Origin: Methylobacterium brachythecii
GTDB lineage: Bacteria; Pseudomonadota; Alphaproteobacteria; Rhizobiales; Beijerinckiaceae
DNA: 64,000 bases
Assembly: GCF_014196345.1 (NCBI RefSeq)
Contig: NZ_JACIDN010000003.1
Span: forward strand, 676,684-740,683
Reading direction: 5' to 3'
Shown: piece after piece, positions 17,292 to 25,491 of the stretch
Position numbering within the stretch: position 1 is the first letter of the stretch
Layout: every line of letters begins with the position of its first letter
Notes under the pieces: model-generated
Databases searched by the model: none
Told to the model about the DNA's origin: nothing
The model's input: only the letters and a program-made list of their open reading frames with translations
Program-made: the position numbers and the translations under genes

Positions 17292-17331
17292 CAAACACAG
17301 CGATTGTCCAAGATATTGGACGCTGTGTTTG
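17292..17331. promoter_or_regulatory. Nested inverted repeat, probable operator of the pirin operon
   Basis: A perfect 16-base palindrome GTCCAAGATATTGGAC (17306-17321) is nested between the arms CAAACACAGCG (17292-17302) and CGCTGTGTTTG (17321-17331). It lies about 90 bases before the pirin ATG and just after the stop of the LysR remnant. The spacing and symmetry suit a dimeric repressor or activator. The cognate regulator is not identified. Confidence 0.5.
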
Positions 17332-17410
17332 GATGATCGCGTCTTCTCGGCCGATGGGTCATCCACCTAGTTTGCTTCCAACACGACCGAGTGTCGAAGT
17401 AGCAAACGGC

Positions 17411-18292
17411 ATGGCCACGCGTATCCAGTCCGTCGAAGACAGTTCCGTCGCCGTAGAACGCATGGGCGCAGTGGTCGTCGGCGTTCCTCGGGTGATCGGC
17501 AACGGCTTCAGCGCCCTCCATTTCTCGGAGGAGATGTTCGACGGCGGCATGGACCCGCTTCTGATGGTGGACCATTTTGTCATGACTGCCCCGACCTTCG
17601 AGCCGCATCTGCATGCGGGCATGTCGGCGGTGACTGCGATGTTCGAGGACTCGGTCGGCGACTTTCTCAACCGCGACACCCTGGGTAACAACGTCGCCCT
17701 GAAGGCCGGCGATCTCTACTGGCTGGCCGCAGCCGGCGGCGCGGCCCACGAGGAGAAGCCCGACGAGGGCGCCCGCGTCCACGCCTTGCAGGTCTTCGTG
17801 GACCTGCCCGTGCGGCTGAAGAGCTGTCCGGCCCGCGCCGTCCTTGTCGAGGCCGCGGACGTGCCGGTCGCGGAGGGCGAGGGCTACCGTGTCCGCGTCG
17901 TGCTGGGTCAGACCGGCGAGGTGGTCGGCGCAGGCGGCACGCCCGAAGAGATGACGCTGCTCGACGGCCAGCTCGACAGAAACGGCTCGTTTTCACACCA
18001 TCTGCGCGACGGCCGGCAGGCCTGGATCTATGCGGTGGCCGGCGGAATGACGGCGTCGCTTGTCGGAGAAGAGCGCCGGCTGCGCGAAGGGACCGCGACG
18101 ACGGTCGCGGCCGGTCACTCCGGCACCCTGCTCCTCGAGACCGACACGGGCTGCCACTTCGTGGTGATGGCCGCCAGGCCGGTCCGAGCCATCGCCGTCC
18201 AGTACGGTCCCACGGTGATCGCGGCGGCAGGCAGCGCCGGCGGCATGCGTGCCAGCCGCGGCGCTGCCCCGCACGGCCGGCTGCCGACCTAG
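17411..18292 (+). CDS. Pirin family protein
   Basis: This 293-residue bicupin begins MATRIQSVEDSS. Its N-terminal cupin contains FDGGMDPLLMVDHF and HLHAGMSAVTAMFEDS, which provide the conserved histidines and acidic residue of the pirin metal site. GDLYWLAAAGGAAHEEK matches the next cupin strand pair. Bacterial pirins are iron-binding and some have quercetinase-like activity. It is the first gene of a four-gene plus-strand run with a flavodoxin-like reductase, an esterase and a GMC oxidoreductase, which suggests a small-molecule oxidation pathway or electrophile response. Confidence 0.87.
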   Translation: MATRIQSVEDSSVAVERMGAVVVGVPRVIGNGFSALHFSEEMFDGGMDPLLMVDHFVMTAPTFEPHLHAGMSAVTAMFEDSVGDFLNRDTLGNNVALKAGDLYWLAAAGGAAHEEKPDEGARVHALQVFVDLPVRLKSCPARAVLVEAADVPVAEGEGYRVRVVLGQTGEVVGAGGTPEEMTLLDGQLDRNGSFSHHLRDGRQAWIYAVAGGMTASLVGEERRLREGTATTVAAGHSGTLLLETDTGCHFVVMAARPVRAIAVQYGPTVIAAAGSAGGMRASRGAAPHGRLPT

Positions 18293-18375
18293 CAACCGTC
18301 ACTGTTCAGTCCGTCGTACCGCGCGCTGCCCGGCACCGCGCGGACAGAACCCCTTTGCCCGAAGGAACCCGTCTC

Positions 18376-18918
18376 ATGAGCGCGCCCAACATCCTGATCG
18401 TTTTCTTTGCGGGCAACGAGGCCACCGAGGCGCTGGCATTGGTGATCGCCGAGGGCGCACGCGCCGCCGGCGCTGCCGTCCGACTGCGCCGTACCCCCCA
18501 TGCGAGCGGCGCCGACGCCACGGCCTACGACCCGCCAACCGTCGAGGATGCAGTGTGGGCGGATGCCATCCTGTTCGGGACGCCGAGGCTCTTCGGCAGC
18601 ATCCCCTCGGAACTGTCCCTCTACCTCGACGGCCTGGATGACGTGCGCTTGCGGGGTGCGCTGAACGGCACGTTCGGGGGCGTGTTCGGCGCTCCCGACG
18701 CCGCCCAAAACAGTGGCCGGTCGACGGTTCTCTCGCTCTACGACCGCCTGGTGGCCCTGGGGCTGATCATTGTCCCGCTCGGCTATTCGCACCTCGCGCC
18801 GAACGCCATCCGCCCGCGAAGCGACGAAGACCGCGCCGCCGCTCGGCGGCAGGGCGGCCGGATCGCGGCCGTCGCTGCGCAGGCCATCGCCGAGCCGCTC
18901 CTCGGCCGTGCGGCCTGA
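18376..18918 (+). CDS. Flavodoxin-like (WrbA-type) NAD(P)H oxidoreductase
   Basis: The 180-residue protein begins MSAPNILIVFFAGNEATEAL, a flavodoxin-type first strand and phosphate loop. ADAILFGTPRLFGSIPSEL follows, which is the WrbA-like FMN loop, then GVFGAPDAAQNSGRSTVLS. WrbA proteins reduce quinones with two electrons using FMN. The typical phosphate loop is altered (FFAGNEATE rather than YSTYGHT), so cofactor binding should not be taken for granted. The gene starts 83 bases after the pirin stop and ends 33 bases before the esterase. Confidence 0.75.
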   Translation: MSAPNILIVFFAGNEATEALALVIAEGARAAGAAVRLRRTPHASGADATAYDPPTVEDAVWADAILFGTPRLFGSIPSELSLYLDGLDDVRLRGALNGTFGGVFGAPDAAQNSGRSTVLSLYDRLVALGLIIVPLGYSHLAPNAIRPRSDEDRAAARRQGGRIAAVAAQAIAEPLLGRAA

Positions 18919-18951
18919 TCCGTCCCTCCGAACACCAGAAGCGAGGCCATC

Positions 18952-19896
18952 ATGACCGCCAACACCCTGCAGATCACCGGATCGACCGGTCGTGCCGTCT
19001 TCGGCCTGTCGGAGGAGGAGCGCTCCCGCGAGGCGGCGCTGCGCGAGCAATTCGCAGCTTTCTGGGGATCGGCGACAGGCGAGCCGCGGGCGATCTACGA
19101 TCGCTTCATCGGCGCTTGCCCGGTCCAGGACGGTATCACGCTCACTCCGTTGGAGACGGCGGACGTGCGTGGCTGGTGGGTCCAGCCGCGCCGGAGCGAG
19201 CAGGGACAGGCGATCCTGTTCCTGCATGGCGGCGGCTACGTGCAGGGCTCGGCGAAAGCCTATCGCGGCTTCGCGAGCCAGATCGTCGGCCGTCTTCAGG
19301 TCCCGGCCCTGGTCATCGACTATCCGCTGGCGCCGGAAGCGAGCTTGCCGTCCGCGCCGCAGGCGGCCCTGGCGGCCTGGCGCTGGCTCGTCGAACAGGG
19401 CTTCGGGCGGATCGCCGTCGTCGGGGATTCGGCCGGCGGTGGACTGACGCTGGTCACGCTCTCCGAGCTGGCCCGTCGCCCCATCGGGCCGTCGCCCGTC
19501 GCCGGCGCGGTCTTCTCGCCCTGGACCGACCTGACCCTGTCCGGGGCGTCGATGACCGATCCCACCGTCCACGATCCACTGATCGGCCGCGACTATCTGT
19601 TCGACTGCGCCGGCAAGTATCGCGGTACGCTCGCCGCGGACGACCCGCAGGCCTCGCCGCTCTTCGGCGACCTGCATGGCCTGCCACCGCTCCTCGTCCA
19701 GGTCGGCACCGACGAGCGTCTACTCGACGATTCTCGCCGCTACGCCGAGCGTGCCGCCGCAGAGGGCGTGCCCGTCCAGCTCGAGCTCTGGAAGGGGATG
19801 CATCACGTCTTCCAGCTCGACGTCGCGCATCTCGAGAGCAGCCGCACGGCCCTCGACCGGGCCGCCCGCTTCCTGCGCGCCGCCTTCAACGCCTGA
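18952..19896 (+). CDS. Alpha/beta hydrolase, hormone-sensitive-lipase (HSL) type esterase
   Basis: This 314-residue protein has the HSL oxyanion motif HGGGYVQGS (H92), the nucleophile elbow GDSAGGGL (S160), the acid in VGTDERLLDD (D254) and the histidine in GMHHVFQLD (H284). The triad is complete. HSL-type esterases cut short acyl esters or lactones. It sits between the flavodoxin-like gene and the GMC oxidoreductase, with 31 bases to the latter. Confidence 0.9.
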   Translation: MTANTLQITGSTGRAVFGLSEEERSREAALREQFAAFWGSATGEPRAIYDRFIGACPVQDGITLTPLETADVRGWWVQPRRSEQGQAILFLHGGGYVQGSAKAYRGFASQIVGRLQVPALVIDYPLAPEASLPSAPQAALAAWRWLVEQGFGRIAVVGDSAGGGLTLVTLSELARRPIGPSPVAGAVFSPWTDLTLSGASMTDPTVHDPLIGRDYLFDCAGKYRGTLAADDPQASPLFGDLHGLPPLLVQVGTDERLLDDSRRYAERAAAEGVPVQLELWKGMHHVFQLDVAHLESSRTALDRAARFLRAAFNA

Positions 19897-19927
19897 TCCA
19901 GCCCCGACCCGCGAAAGGAGACGCGCC

Positions 19928-21457
19928 ATGGCGAACCCAGCCAGCCCCCACCCCATCCACGACGTCGTCATCGTCGGCGGCGGCTCTGCCGGTGCCGTCC
20001 TGGCGAACCGGTTGAGCGCGGACCCGGCGCGCAGGGTCCTGCTGCTCGAAGCGGGCGCCGCCTACGCGCCGGCCGACTACCCCGACGTCATCGCCGATGC
20101 GAACCGCGTCGGCGGCGATGCTGCGCATGACTGGGGCTACCACAGCCGGGACTATCGCAGCCTCGGCCACGACGTTCCGGCGATCCGCGGCAAGGTGCTC
20201 GGCGGCAGCTCAGGCGTGAACGCGGCCGTCGCCATGCGGGCCCGACCCTCGGATTTCGCACGCTGGACGGCACGTGGGATCGAGGGCTGGTCCTTCGCGG
20301 ACGTGCTGCCGGTCTTCAAGGCGCTGGAGAACACGCCGACGGGCGAGGATGCCTGGCATGGCCGCCACGGGCCGTTTCCGATCCGGCAGCGCTCCATCGA
20401 GGAGATCACGCCCTCGATGCGGGCCTTTGTGATCGCTTCCGAAGCCGTAGGCCTCGCCCGGGTGAGCGACTTCAACGGCGCGGAGCAGAACGGTGTCTCG
20501 CCCTACCCGCTCAACGTCGTCGACGGCCGCCGCATCAATACGGGGATCGCCTATCTGACCGATGAGGTCCGTCGCCGGCCGAACCTCACGATCCGGGGCC
20601 ATGCCGAGATCGACAGCCTCGTCTTCGATGGAAGGCGTGCCTGTGGCGTGCGGCTGGTCTCGGGCGAGACGATCTCGGCCGGGCGGGTGATCCTCTCGGC
20701 CGGAACCTTCGGCAGCCCGGCCATCCTGATGCGCTCAGGGATCGGGCCGGCCGCACACCTGCGGGAGCTGGACATTCCCGTCCTGCAGGATGCCCCGATC
20801 GGCGACCGGCTCAAGGAGCATCCGTTCTACTACAACGTCTATGCGCTGATGCCCGAGGCGAAGGCGATGAACCCTGTCGCCGGGGCCATCATCTGGACGC
20901 GCTCGAGCGAGGCCGCGGCGGACGAGCTCGATCTGCACATCTCCGGCACGCACATCTTCGATCCGGCTCAGAGCCCGACCAGCGGCGCGATCGTGCTGGC
21001 GAGCGCGGTGACGCTGCCCAACTCGGTCGGCACCTTCCGGCTGGCAAGCCGCGATCCCCGTGCGATGCCGCTGATCCGCTACAACTTCTTCCAGGATCGC
21101 AGCGACCTGCGCCGGATGCTGGAGGCCGTCCGGCTCTCCCGCCGGATCGGCCAGACTGCACCCTTCCGCGACGCGGTCGCCTTCGAGATGACGCCCGGCC
21201 GCGAGGTCGAGGACGATGCGGCGCTGGAGAGGGCCGTGATCGCGTCGGTCGACGGCTACGCGCACCCCACCTCGACGGTGCCGATGGGCGCCCCCGACGA
21301 TGCCACCGCCGTGGTCGACACGAACGGCGCGGTCCGCGGTATCGACGGCGTCAACGTCGTCGATGCTTCGATCATGCCCGATATTCCCTCGGTAGCGACC
21401 AATATAACCACAATCATGATCGCGGAAATGATCGGCCAGCGGCTCGATCAGCAGTGA
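19928..21457 (+). CDS. GMC family FAD-dependent oxidoreductase
   Basis: This 509-residue protein has the N-terminal FAD motif IVGGGSAGAVLANRLS followed by VLLLEAGAA. The GMC signature 1 is around GKVLGGSSGVNAAVAMR, signature 2 around ILSAGTFGSPAILMRSGIG, and the C-terminal active-site region is HPTSTVPMGAPDD with NVVDASIMPDIPSV. Family members oxidise primary alcohols or sugars (choline dehydrogenase-like). It closes the pirin operon; together with the esterase it could take an ester to an aldehyde. The ATG at 19928 is chosen by the ribosome-site-like GAAAGGAG just upstream and the family-typical start. Confidence 0.92.
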   Translation: MANPASPHPIHDVVIVGGGSAGAVLANRLSADPARRVLLLEAGAAYAPADYPDVIADANRVGGDAAHDWGYHSRDYRSLGHDVPAIRGKVLGGSSGVNAAVAMRARPSDFARWTARGIEGWSFADVLPVFKALENTPTGEDAWHGRHGPFPIRQRSIEEITPSMRAFVIASEAVGLARVSDFNGAEQNGVSPYPLNVVDGRRINTGIAYLTDEVRRRPNLTIRGHAEIDSLVFDGRRACGVRLVSGETISAGRVILSAGTFGSPAILMRSGIGPAAHLRELDIPVLQDAPIGDRLKEHPFYYNVYALMPEAKAMNPVAGAIIWTRSSEAAADELDLHISGTHIFDPAQSPTSGAIVLASAVTLPNSVGTFRLASRDPRAMPLIRYNFFQDRSDLRRMLEAVRLSRRIGQTAPFRDAVAFEMTPGREVEDDAALERAVIASVDGYAHPTSTVPMGAPDDATAVVDTNGAVRGIDGVNVVDASIMPDIPSVATNITTIMIAEMIGQRLDQQ

Positions 21458-21509
21458 CCATCTGAGAGTAGAAATCAACCGAATGTCTGCTCTAAAGCCG
21501 GGGATCGTT

Positions 21510-21590
21510 GGTCAGAACGACCGAGATGGGCGCGGATCGGCCGACTAAATCTGGCCGGAAGCAGACTGGCTGCTTTCAAGTGTTAGATGC
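21510..21590. repeat. Intergenic AAAGCGGAC-family repeat (diverged copy)
   Basis: The block AACGACCGAGATGGGCGCGG resembles AACGACCGGGATGGGCGCGA at 46851-46870 and is followed by GAAGCAGACTGGC. The rest of the gene-free DNA from 21458 to 21756 shows nothing else that can be named. Confidence 0.45.
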
Positions 21591-21756
21591 AGGAAGGCAG
21601 ACCTCTGGCTTGCGATCTTTGAGACGGCAGCTCCGTGAGCCGATAAAGAAAGATCAGCCCTGCACTTCTAATACAGCAACGATGTCGGCAGGACTCGCAA
21701 CGGTGTTACACACGCCTCCCTACATGGTCACCATCTTGAGCGCTGCCTCGTGAATT

Positions 21757-22059
21757 ATGGCATCCGTCGCAGCAGTGGCATCCCGCGGCCCTGCTCAGAA
21801 TCCGAAAGGGGCTCTCGATCAACCCCGCAAGGTCGGCCAGGAGCGTGGCGACCAGCCCGGCTATGTGATGCGGACCAGCGCTTTCACGCGCGCCAGCCTC
21901 AATCCGTTTGCCACCACTGGAGTTTTGACTGCGGGCCTAGCAGTTGCCGCGGCGCTGATCCTCGCAACGCGTCAAACGATCAGCGTTCAGAAGAACGAAG
22001 GCGTCGTCTTTCGTGACCGGAAAAAAAGGGCGTCGCAGCGCGACGCCCTTTCTGCATGA
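21757..22059 (+). CDS. Possible small membrane protein or gene remnant
   Basis: An open frame of 100 residues contains a convincing membrane segment NPFATTGVLTAGLAVAAALI preceded by a charged stretch. The last 12 codons run through the rho-independent terminator of the convergent DUF892 gene, so the true C-terminus was probably lost. It may be the tail of a larger protein; an ATG at 21868 is an alternative start. Not recognised. Confidence 0.3.
   Translation: MASVAAVASRGPAQNPKGALDQPRKVGQERGDQPGYVMRTSAFTRASLNPFATTGVLTAGLAVAAALILATRQTISVQKNEGVVFRDRKKRASQRDALSA
22021..22051 (-). terminator. Rho-independent terminator of the DUF892 gene
   Basis: A perfect 11-base-pair stem (AAAGGGCGTCG at 22025-22035, CGACGCCCTTT at 22041-22051) with loop CAGCG is followed on the minus strand by a run of T residues. 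It lies 15 bases beyond the DUF892 stop. Confidence 0.85.
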
Positions 22060-22065
22060 CCGCTA

Positions 22066-22566
22066 TCAGGCGCCCTTGCTGTCTTCGACGTTGATCTTCT
22101 GGGCGATCTTCGAAAGCAAGGTGTCGGTCTTCTTTTCTTCCTGCAGCGTCTCATCGAGCAGCTTGGCAGCGTCGTTGTAGCCAAGTTGGCTGGCCCAGGT
22201 CTTGAGCGTCCCATAGCGGGCGATTTCGTAGTGCTCGACGGCCTGAGCACATGCGGCAAGGACCGCGTCGGCGGCTGGCGTATCGCCGAAGTCCTCAAGA
22301 TCCTCCTCCATCTCGGAAACGATGCCCTGCATGGCTTCGCAGGTCTTGGCGCGCGCCGGCTTGCCGATGATCTCAAAAACCTGCTGAAGCCTCTCGACCT
22401 GGATGGCGCTCTCGTCAGCGTGGGTCTCGAACGCCTGCTTCAGCTCCGCGTGCTGCGCGGCCTTCGCTGACTTTTTCAGCGCTTTCACCGACTGCTTCTC
22501 GGCGTAATAGACATCCTTGAGCGTCTCGTAAAAAGCGTCGGGTAGGGTTTTTTCTTTTGTGGCCAT
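22066..22566 (-). CDS. DUF892 / YciE-YciF family ferritin-like stress protein
   Basis: This 166-residue helical protein begins MATKEKTLPDAFYETLKDVY and contains KDVYYAEKQSVKALKKSAK, an acidic four-helix pattern and EEKKTDTLLSKIAQKIN at the end. That is the DUF892 (YciF-like) family of ferritin-like di-iron proteins linked to general stress. The ATG at 22566 is chosen because it gives the canonical family start; the longer frame from 22623 does not. A strong terminator follows. It is a plausible member of the general stress regulon suggested by the sigma factor at 58146. Confidence 0.88.
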   Translation of the reverse strand: MATKEKTLPDAFYETLKDVYYAEKQSVKALKKSAKAAQHAELKQAFETHADESAIQVERLQQVFEIIGKPARAKTCEAMQGIVSEMEEDLEDFGDTPAADAVLAACAQAVEHYEIARYGTLKTWASQLGYNDAAKLLDETLQEEKKTDTLLSKIAQKINVEDSKGA

Positions 22567-22840
22567 AGGGTTCCGCCTCAATTCAATTGGTACACGGTCG
22601 TGCTCGAATGTGGCCCACGCCACACCCTCGATGGGGCAAGTACCGCGGCATCGGAACGGTTCATTGCGTGGGACCGGGCGTTATCTGCGGGGACGCCAGT
22701 GACGGCCAACAACCCTGTGCCGGCCGCACGGATGGACGTGGAGGAGTCTTAAAACCGATCGCGGGAACCAACCGGTTGCCGGTGGCATTCGCTGCCACAC
22801 GCGGTCGACGCCAAAGAAACGAACGGGTTGTTGGGCGGAT

Positions 22841-23146
22841 ATGGGCGAGCTGATCCGACCGGACTTCGGCCAGGGGCAAGACACAGAAACGGCGGCAAAA
22901 CACGAGGCGCTGTCGTTCTTCGGACAGGCGGCCGGCTATGCAATCGCGCTGGTTCGCGATGTGGACGAGCGTGGCAACGCGGTGCTGCAGGTCGTCGTGG
23001 GACTGGTCGATGGCACCGACGCGCAGGCGGTTGCAACGCTCCCGTCAACGGCGGCCGGCGAAGTCGATGGCACCATGATCGGCACGGCAGTCCTGAAATC
23101 GTTCGAACTGATTGAGGCTCACGGCAAGGCGCCTCAAACGCAATAA
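22841..23146 (+). CDS. Hypothetical protein, 101 residues
   Basis: This soluble protein (MGELIRPDFGQGQDTETAAK start) is not recognised. It has an acidic N-terminus and a beta-rich middle (VDERGNAVLQVVVGLVDG). It precedes the membrane protein at 23245 by 98 bases on the same strand, but a stress-type promoter lies between them, so the two may be separately expressed. Confidence 0.5.
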   Translation: MGELIRPDFGQGQDTETAAKHEALSFFGQAAGYAIALVRDVDERGNAVLQVVVGLVDGTDAQAVATLPSTAAGEVDGTMIGTAVLKSFELIEAHGKAPQTQ

Positions 23147-23189
23147 AACGATCACAAGTTTTCTTTGAAAGAACGATTGCACTTGCCCT

Positions 23190-23214
23190 GGAAACATCCG
23201 CTCAGGGAGGCGTT
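23190..23214 (+). promoter_or_regulatory. Candidate EcfG-type general-stress promoter
   Basis: GGAAA (23190-23194) and CGTT (23211-23214) are separated by exactly 16 bases. The known EcfG consensus in Alphaproteobacteria is GGAAC, 16-17 bases, then CGTT or GTT, so this differs at one base. It lies 30 bases before the ATG of the membrane protein gene. Confidence 0.4.
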
Positions 23215-23244
23215 AGCCGCTCACACGTTTGTGAGGGGACCACT

Positions 23245-24165
23245 ATGGCCGATCTATCCGATACCCACCGGAGTCCGGTAACACCTGCGGAAGATTTGAG
23301 AACAATTGCCCTGCATCACATCTCTTGGGGAGCAATTTTTGCCGGCGTCTTTATCGCACTGATCCTGCAATTGATCCTCAACTTGCTGGGCCTGGGCCTT
23401 GGTCTCACCAGCATCAGCGCTACGGAAGGCACCAACCCGTCCGCCAGCACGGTCGGCATCGGTGCAGGCCTGTGGTGGGTGATCTCCGGGATCATCGCCG
23501 CAGCGGCCGGCGGCTACACCGCCGGTCGCCTGTCCGGTAAGCCAGTCGAGTCCACGGCCGGCTATCATGGTTTGATCTCCTGGGCCGTCACGACCTTTGT
23601 GGTGATCTACCTGCTGACCTCGGCACTGGGCGGCTTGGTCGGTGGTGCCTTCAACACGGTGTCGTCGACACTCGGCGGCGCGGCCAATCTGGTCGGCGGC
23701 GCGACACAGACGGCGGCTCAGGCAGCTGGCCCGTCCCTCCCAAGCCTGCCCAATCCGTTCTCCGACATCGAGGGCAAGGTGCGCAGCGCCTCGGGTGGTC
23801 AGGACCCGGCCGCGCTCAAGGATCAGGCGGTGTCGGCCATCAAGGACGTGCTGACGGGTGATCCCACCCAACAGCAGGCGGCCAAGGAAAAAGCTGCCGA
23901 CGCGATCGCCAAGGCGCAGGGGATCTCGCCGGACCAGGCCAAGCAGCAGGTCCAGCAGTACCAGGATCAGTATACCAAGGCCGTGGCCGACGCGAAGGAG
24001 AAGGGCAAGCAGGCAGCTGAAGCCACGCGCAAGGCTGCAGCGCAGGGTGCCCTCTATGCCGCACTGGCCTTGCTAATTGGTGCAGCCGCCGCGTTCTTCA
24101 GCGGTCGCGCTGGGGCAGTAAACCCCACCCTCACGTCCACGCCCGGCGCGATCCGGCGCAGCTGA
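23245..24165 (+). CDS. Conserved membrane protein with soluble coiled-coil insert
   Basis: This 306-residue protein has three to four N-terminal membrane segments (HISWGAIFAGVFIALILQLI, WWVISGIIAAAAGGYTAG, AVTTFVVIYLLTSALGG). A charged alanine-, lysine- and glutamine-rich region follows (about 190-260, coiled-coil like). A last helix near GALYAALALLIGAAAAF completes it. Similar proteins are conserved in Rhizobiales without a settled function; they recur near stress genes. A good EcfG-like promoter directly upstream supports a stress role, which is inference. Confidence 0.65.
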   Translation: MADLSDTHRSPVTPAEDLRTIALHHISWGAIFAGVFIALILQLILNLLGLGLGLTSISATEGTNPSASTVGIGAGLWWVISGIIAAAAGGYTAGRLSGKPVESTAGYHGLISWAVTTFVVIYLLTSALGGLVGGAFNTVSSTLGGAANLVGGATQTAAQAAGPSLPSLPNPFSDIEGKVRSASGGQDPAALKDQAVSAIKDVLTGDPTQQQAAKEKAADAIAKAQGISPDQAKQQVQQYQDQYTKAVADAKEKGKQAAEATRKAAAQGALYAALALLIGAAAAFFSGRAGAVNPTLTSTPGAIRRS

Positions 24166-24176
24166 GTGAGACAGCG

Positions 24177-24203
24177 AGCAGAGTGGCGGCCAGCCACTCT
24201 GCT
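24177..24203 (+). terminator. Strong hairpin after the membrane protein gene
   Basis: An 11-base-pair perfect stem (AGCAGAGTGGC, loop GGCCA, GCCACTCTGCT) begins 12 bases after the stop at 24165. No T-tract follows, so it may stabilise the transcript or act as an imperfect terminator. Confidence 0.55.
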
Positions 24204-24431
24204 CATGCCGTGCGACCCTCACTGGAGAGCAGGACGGTTATCAATCCGAAAATCACGGCGGAGCGCATCGGGTCAGGTCTGCGTCCTTGGGCCTGGGTCG
24301 CCTATCACCACGACGGTGAATGGTGGGATGGGTCCAGAGCGATGTTCTCGTCGCGCGAAGCGGCGCTCCGCATCGGCACTCAGATCCTGGTCTGGAAAAC
24401 TCGTGTGACCAGGCGCGTGACTCTGCATTGA
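24183..24431 (+). CDS. Small hypothetical protein with an AWxAY motif
   Basis: The frame encodes up to 82 residues. The core ITAERIGSGLRPWAWVAY followed by FSSREAALRIGTQIL is matched by a second gene in this window at 59150-59326, which supports it being a real small family. The only in-frame start is a GTG at 24183 inside the preceding hairpin, so the N-terminus may be damaged. No function is known. Confidence 0.4.
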   Translation: MAASHSAHAVRPSLESRTVINPKITAERIGSGLRPWAWVAYHHDGEWWDGSRAMFSSREAALRIGTQILVWKTRVTRRVTLH

Positions 24432-24551
24432 CGGGATCAGCTCGGATAGCTCGCCTGGCTTGTTGCGCGATTGGCGGCGGTTCGCGCCTTTTCGTCAGCT
24501 TCGTCCAGGGCGCGATCGGCGGGTTCTCGCGCTTCATCGACAATACCGGAC

Positions 24552-24668
24552 CTCGGCGTCCGCTGGCGCGCGCAACATCGTCATCGCCTGGGTGGTCACG
24601 CTTCCTGCGGCGGCTGCGATCTCCGCAAGCTGCTATGCCGTCACATGGCTGCTCTCGGCCGGCTTTAG
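24552..24668 (+). pseudogene. Remnant of the C-terminus of a PiT phosphate transporter
   Basis: The stretch reads LGVRWRA and, after a frameshift near 24573, NIVIAWVVTLPAAAA with SCYAVTWLL. The intact pit protein at 4201-5205 ends with AVRWGVASNIVVAWVVTLPA and GCYALT. Only the last 35-40 codons are present. The fragment runs into the 3' end of the SRAP pseudogene, which is coded on the other strand. Confidence 0.7.
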
Positions 24669-25217
24669 GATCTCGGTACCGGCCGAGCCGTCGAGCCAAG
24701 CGTCGATCTGCTTGCCGTCGAGGATCACCGGCATGCGGTCGTGATACGGCCCCATCCAATCCGATGGCTCTGTGACGACCATCGTGCAGGACAGCATTTC
24801 CTCGCCTTCGGGATCGCGCCAACGGTCCCATAGGCCCGCGATCGCCAATACGGGCGCATCGTCGGCGGCGGTGAAAAGATGGGGCTGCTTGTCACCCTTC
24901 TCGCCGGTCCATTCGTAGAAGCCGCTCGCGGGAATGATGCAGCGCCGCTTCTTGAAGGCGTCGCGGAACATGGGCGTCTCGGCGCGGGCGTTGAACGTCG
25001 CCGGCACGCTCTTGAGCGGCTTCTTCTTCAACCAAACTGGGACGAGCCCCCAGCGCATCGGAACGATCTCGCGTCCTTCCTCGCCCTTGCGGACTGCCTC
25101 CACCGTCGTCGTCGGCGCGATGTTGTAGCGCGCGCGAAGGTTTCGGCGCGGGCCGATGATGCTCATCGCCTCATGGACCTGTGCCCAAGTGGGATATTAG
25201 GTAAAGCGTCCGCACAT
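24633..25217 (-). pseudogene. SOS response-associated peptidase (SRAP, YedK/HMCES) with in-frame stop
   Basis: The minus strand begins ATG TGC GGA CGC TTT ACC, giving MCGRFT, the canonical SRAP start with catalytic Cys2. The next codon is TAA (25197-25199). The frame then continues as YPTWAQVHEAMSII and NLRARYNIAPTTTVEAV, and further family motifs PASGFYEWTG and HDRMPVIL are intact. SRAP proteins shield abasic sites in single-stranded DNA by bonding through Cys2. Restart at the ATG at 25166 would give 177 residues without Cys2. The C-terminus is also cut short, at EILKPAE, where pit-derived DNA begins. Confidence 0.8.
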
Positions 25218-25299
25218 TGGGCCAGTCTTCGCCTGCGGGTTCGTCATGGCCATGGATCATCGGCCAGCCGTCCACGGTTGGATGGCCTGAGGAGAGCCC

Positions 25300-25491
25300 A
25301 TGTCCGCAATCACGATCACCCTGACCCCGGAAATCAGCGAGGCGATCGACCGCTTCATCGCCGGGCAGGAGCCGAAACCGAGCCGAGACGAAGCGGTGAA
25401 CGCGGCACTCGGCGACTGGCTGTCGCAACAAGGCGCGCTGTCGTTCGTCGATTGCCCGCCCGAGATCGAAGCAAAGGGCGAGTGTGAGTGA
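25300..25491 (+). CDS. Small ribbon-helix-helix-like protein
   Basis: This 63-residue protein begins MSAITITLTPEISEAIDRFI and continues PSRDEAVNAALGDWLSQQG, a strand-helix-helix pattern like CopG/ParD-type DNA-binding antitoxins. No toxin partner is obvious: the next gene overlaps by four bases (GTGA) and is of unknown family. A decayed relative is at 46199-46318. DNA binding is inferred from the pattern only. Confidence 0.55.
   Translation: MSAITITLTPEISEAIDRFIAGQEPKPSRDEAVNAALGDWLSQQGALSFVDCPPEIEAKGECE

Noticed and set aside
18289..19677. Long minus-strand open frame (462 codons) opposite the flavodoxin-like and esterase genes
   Set aside because: Arg-, Gly- and Asp-rich product without any domain; the plus strand holds two clear genes with complete motifs, so it is a GC-driven shadow.
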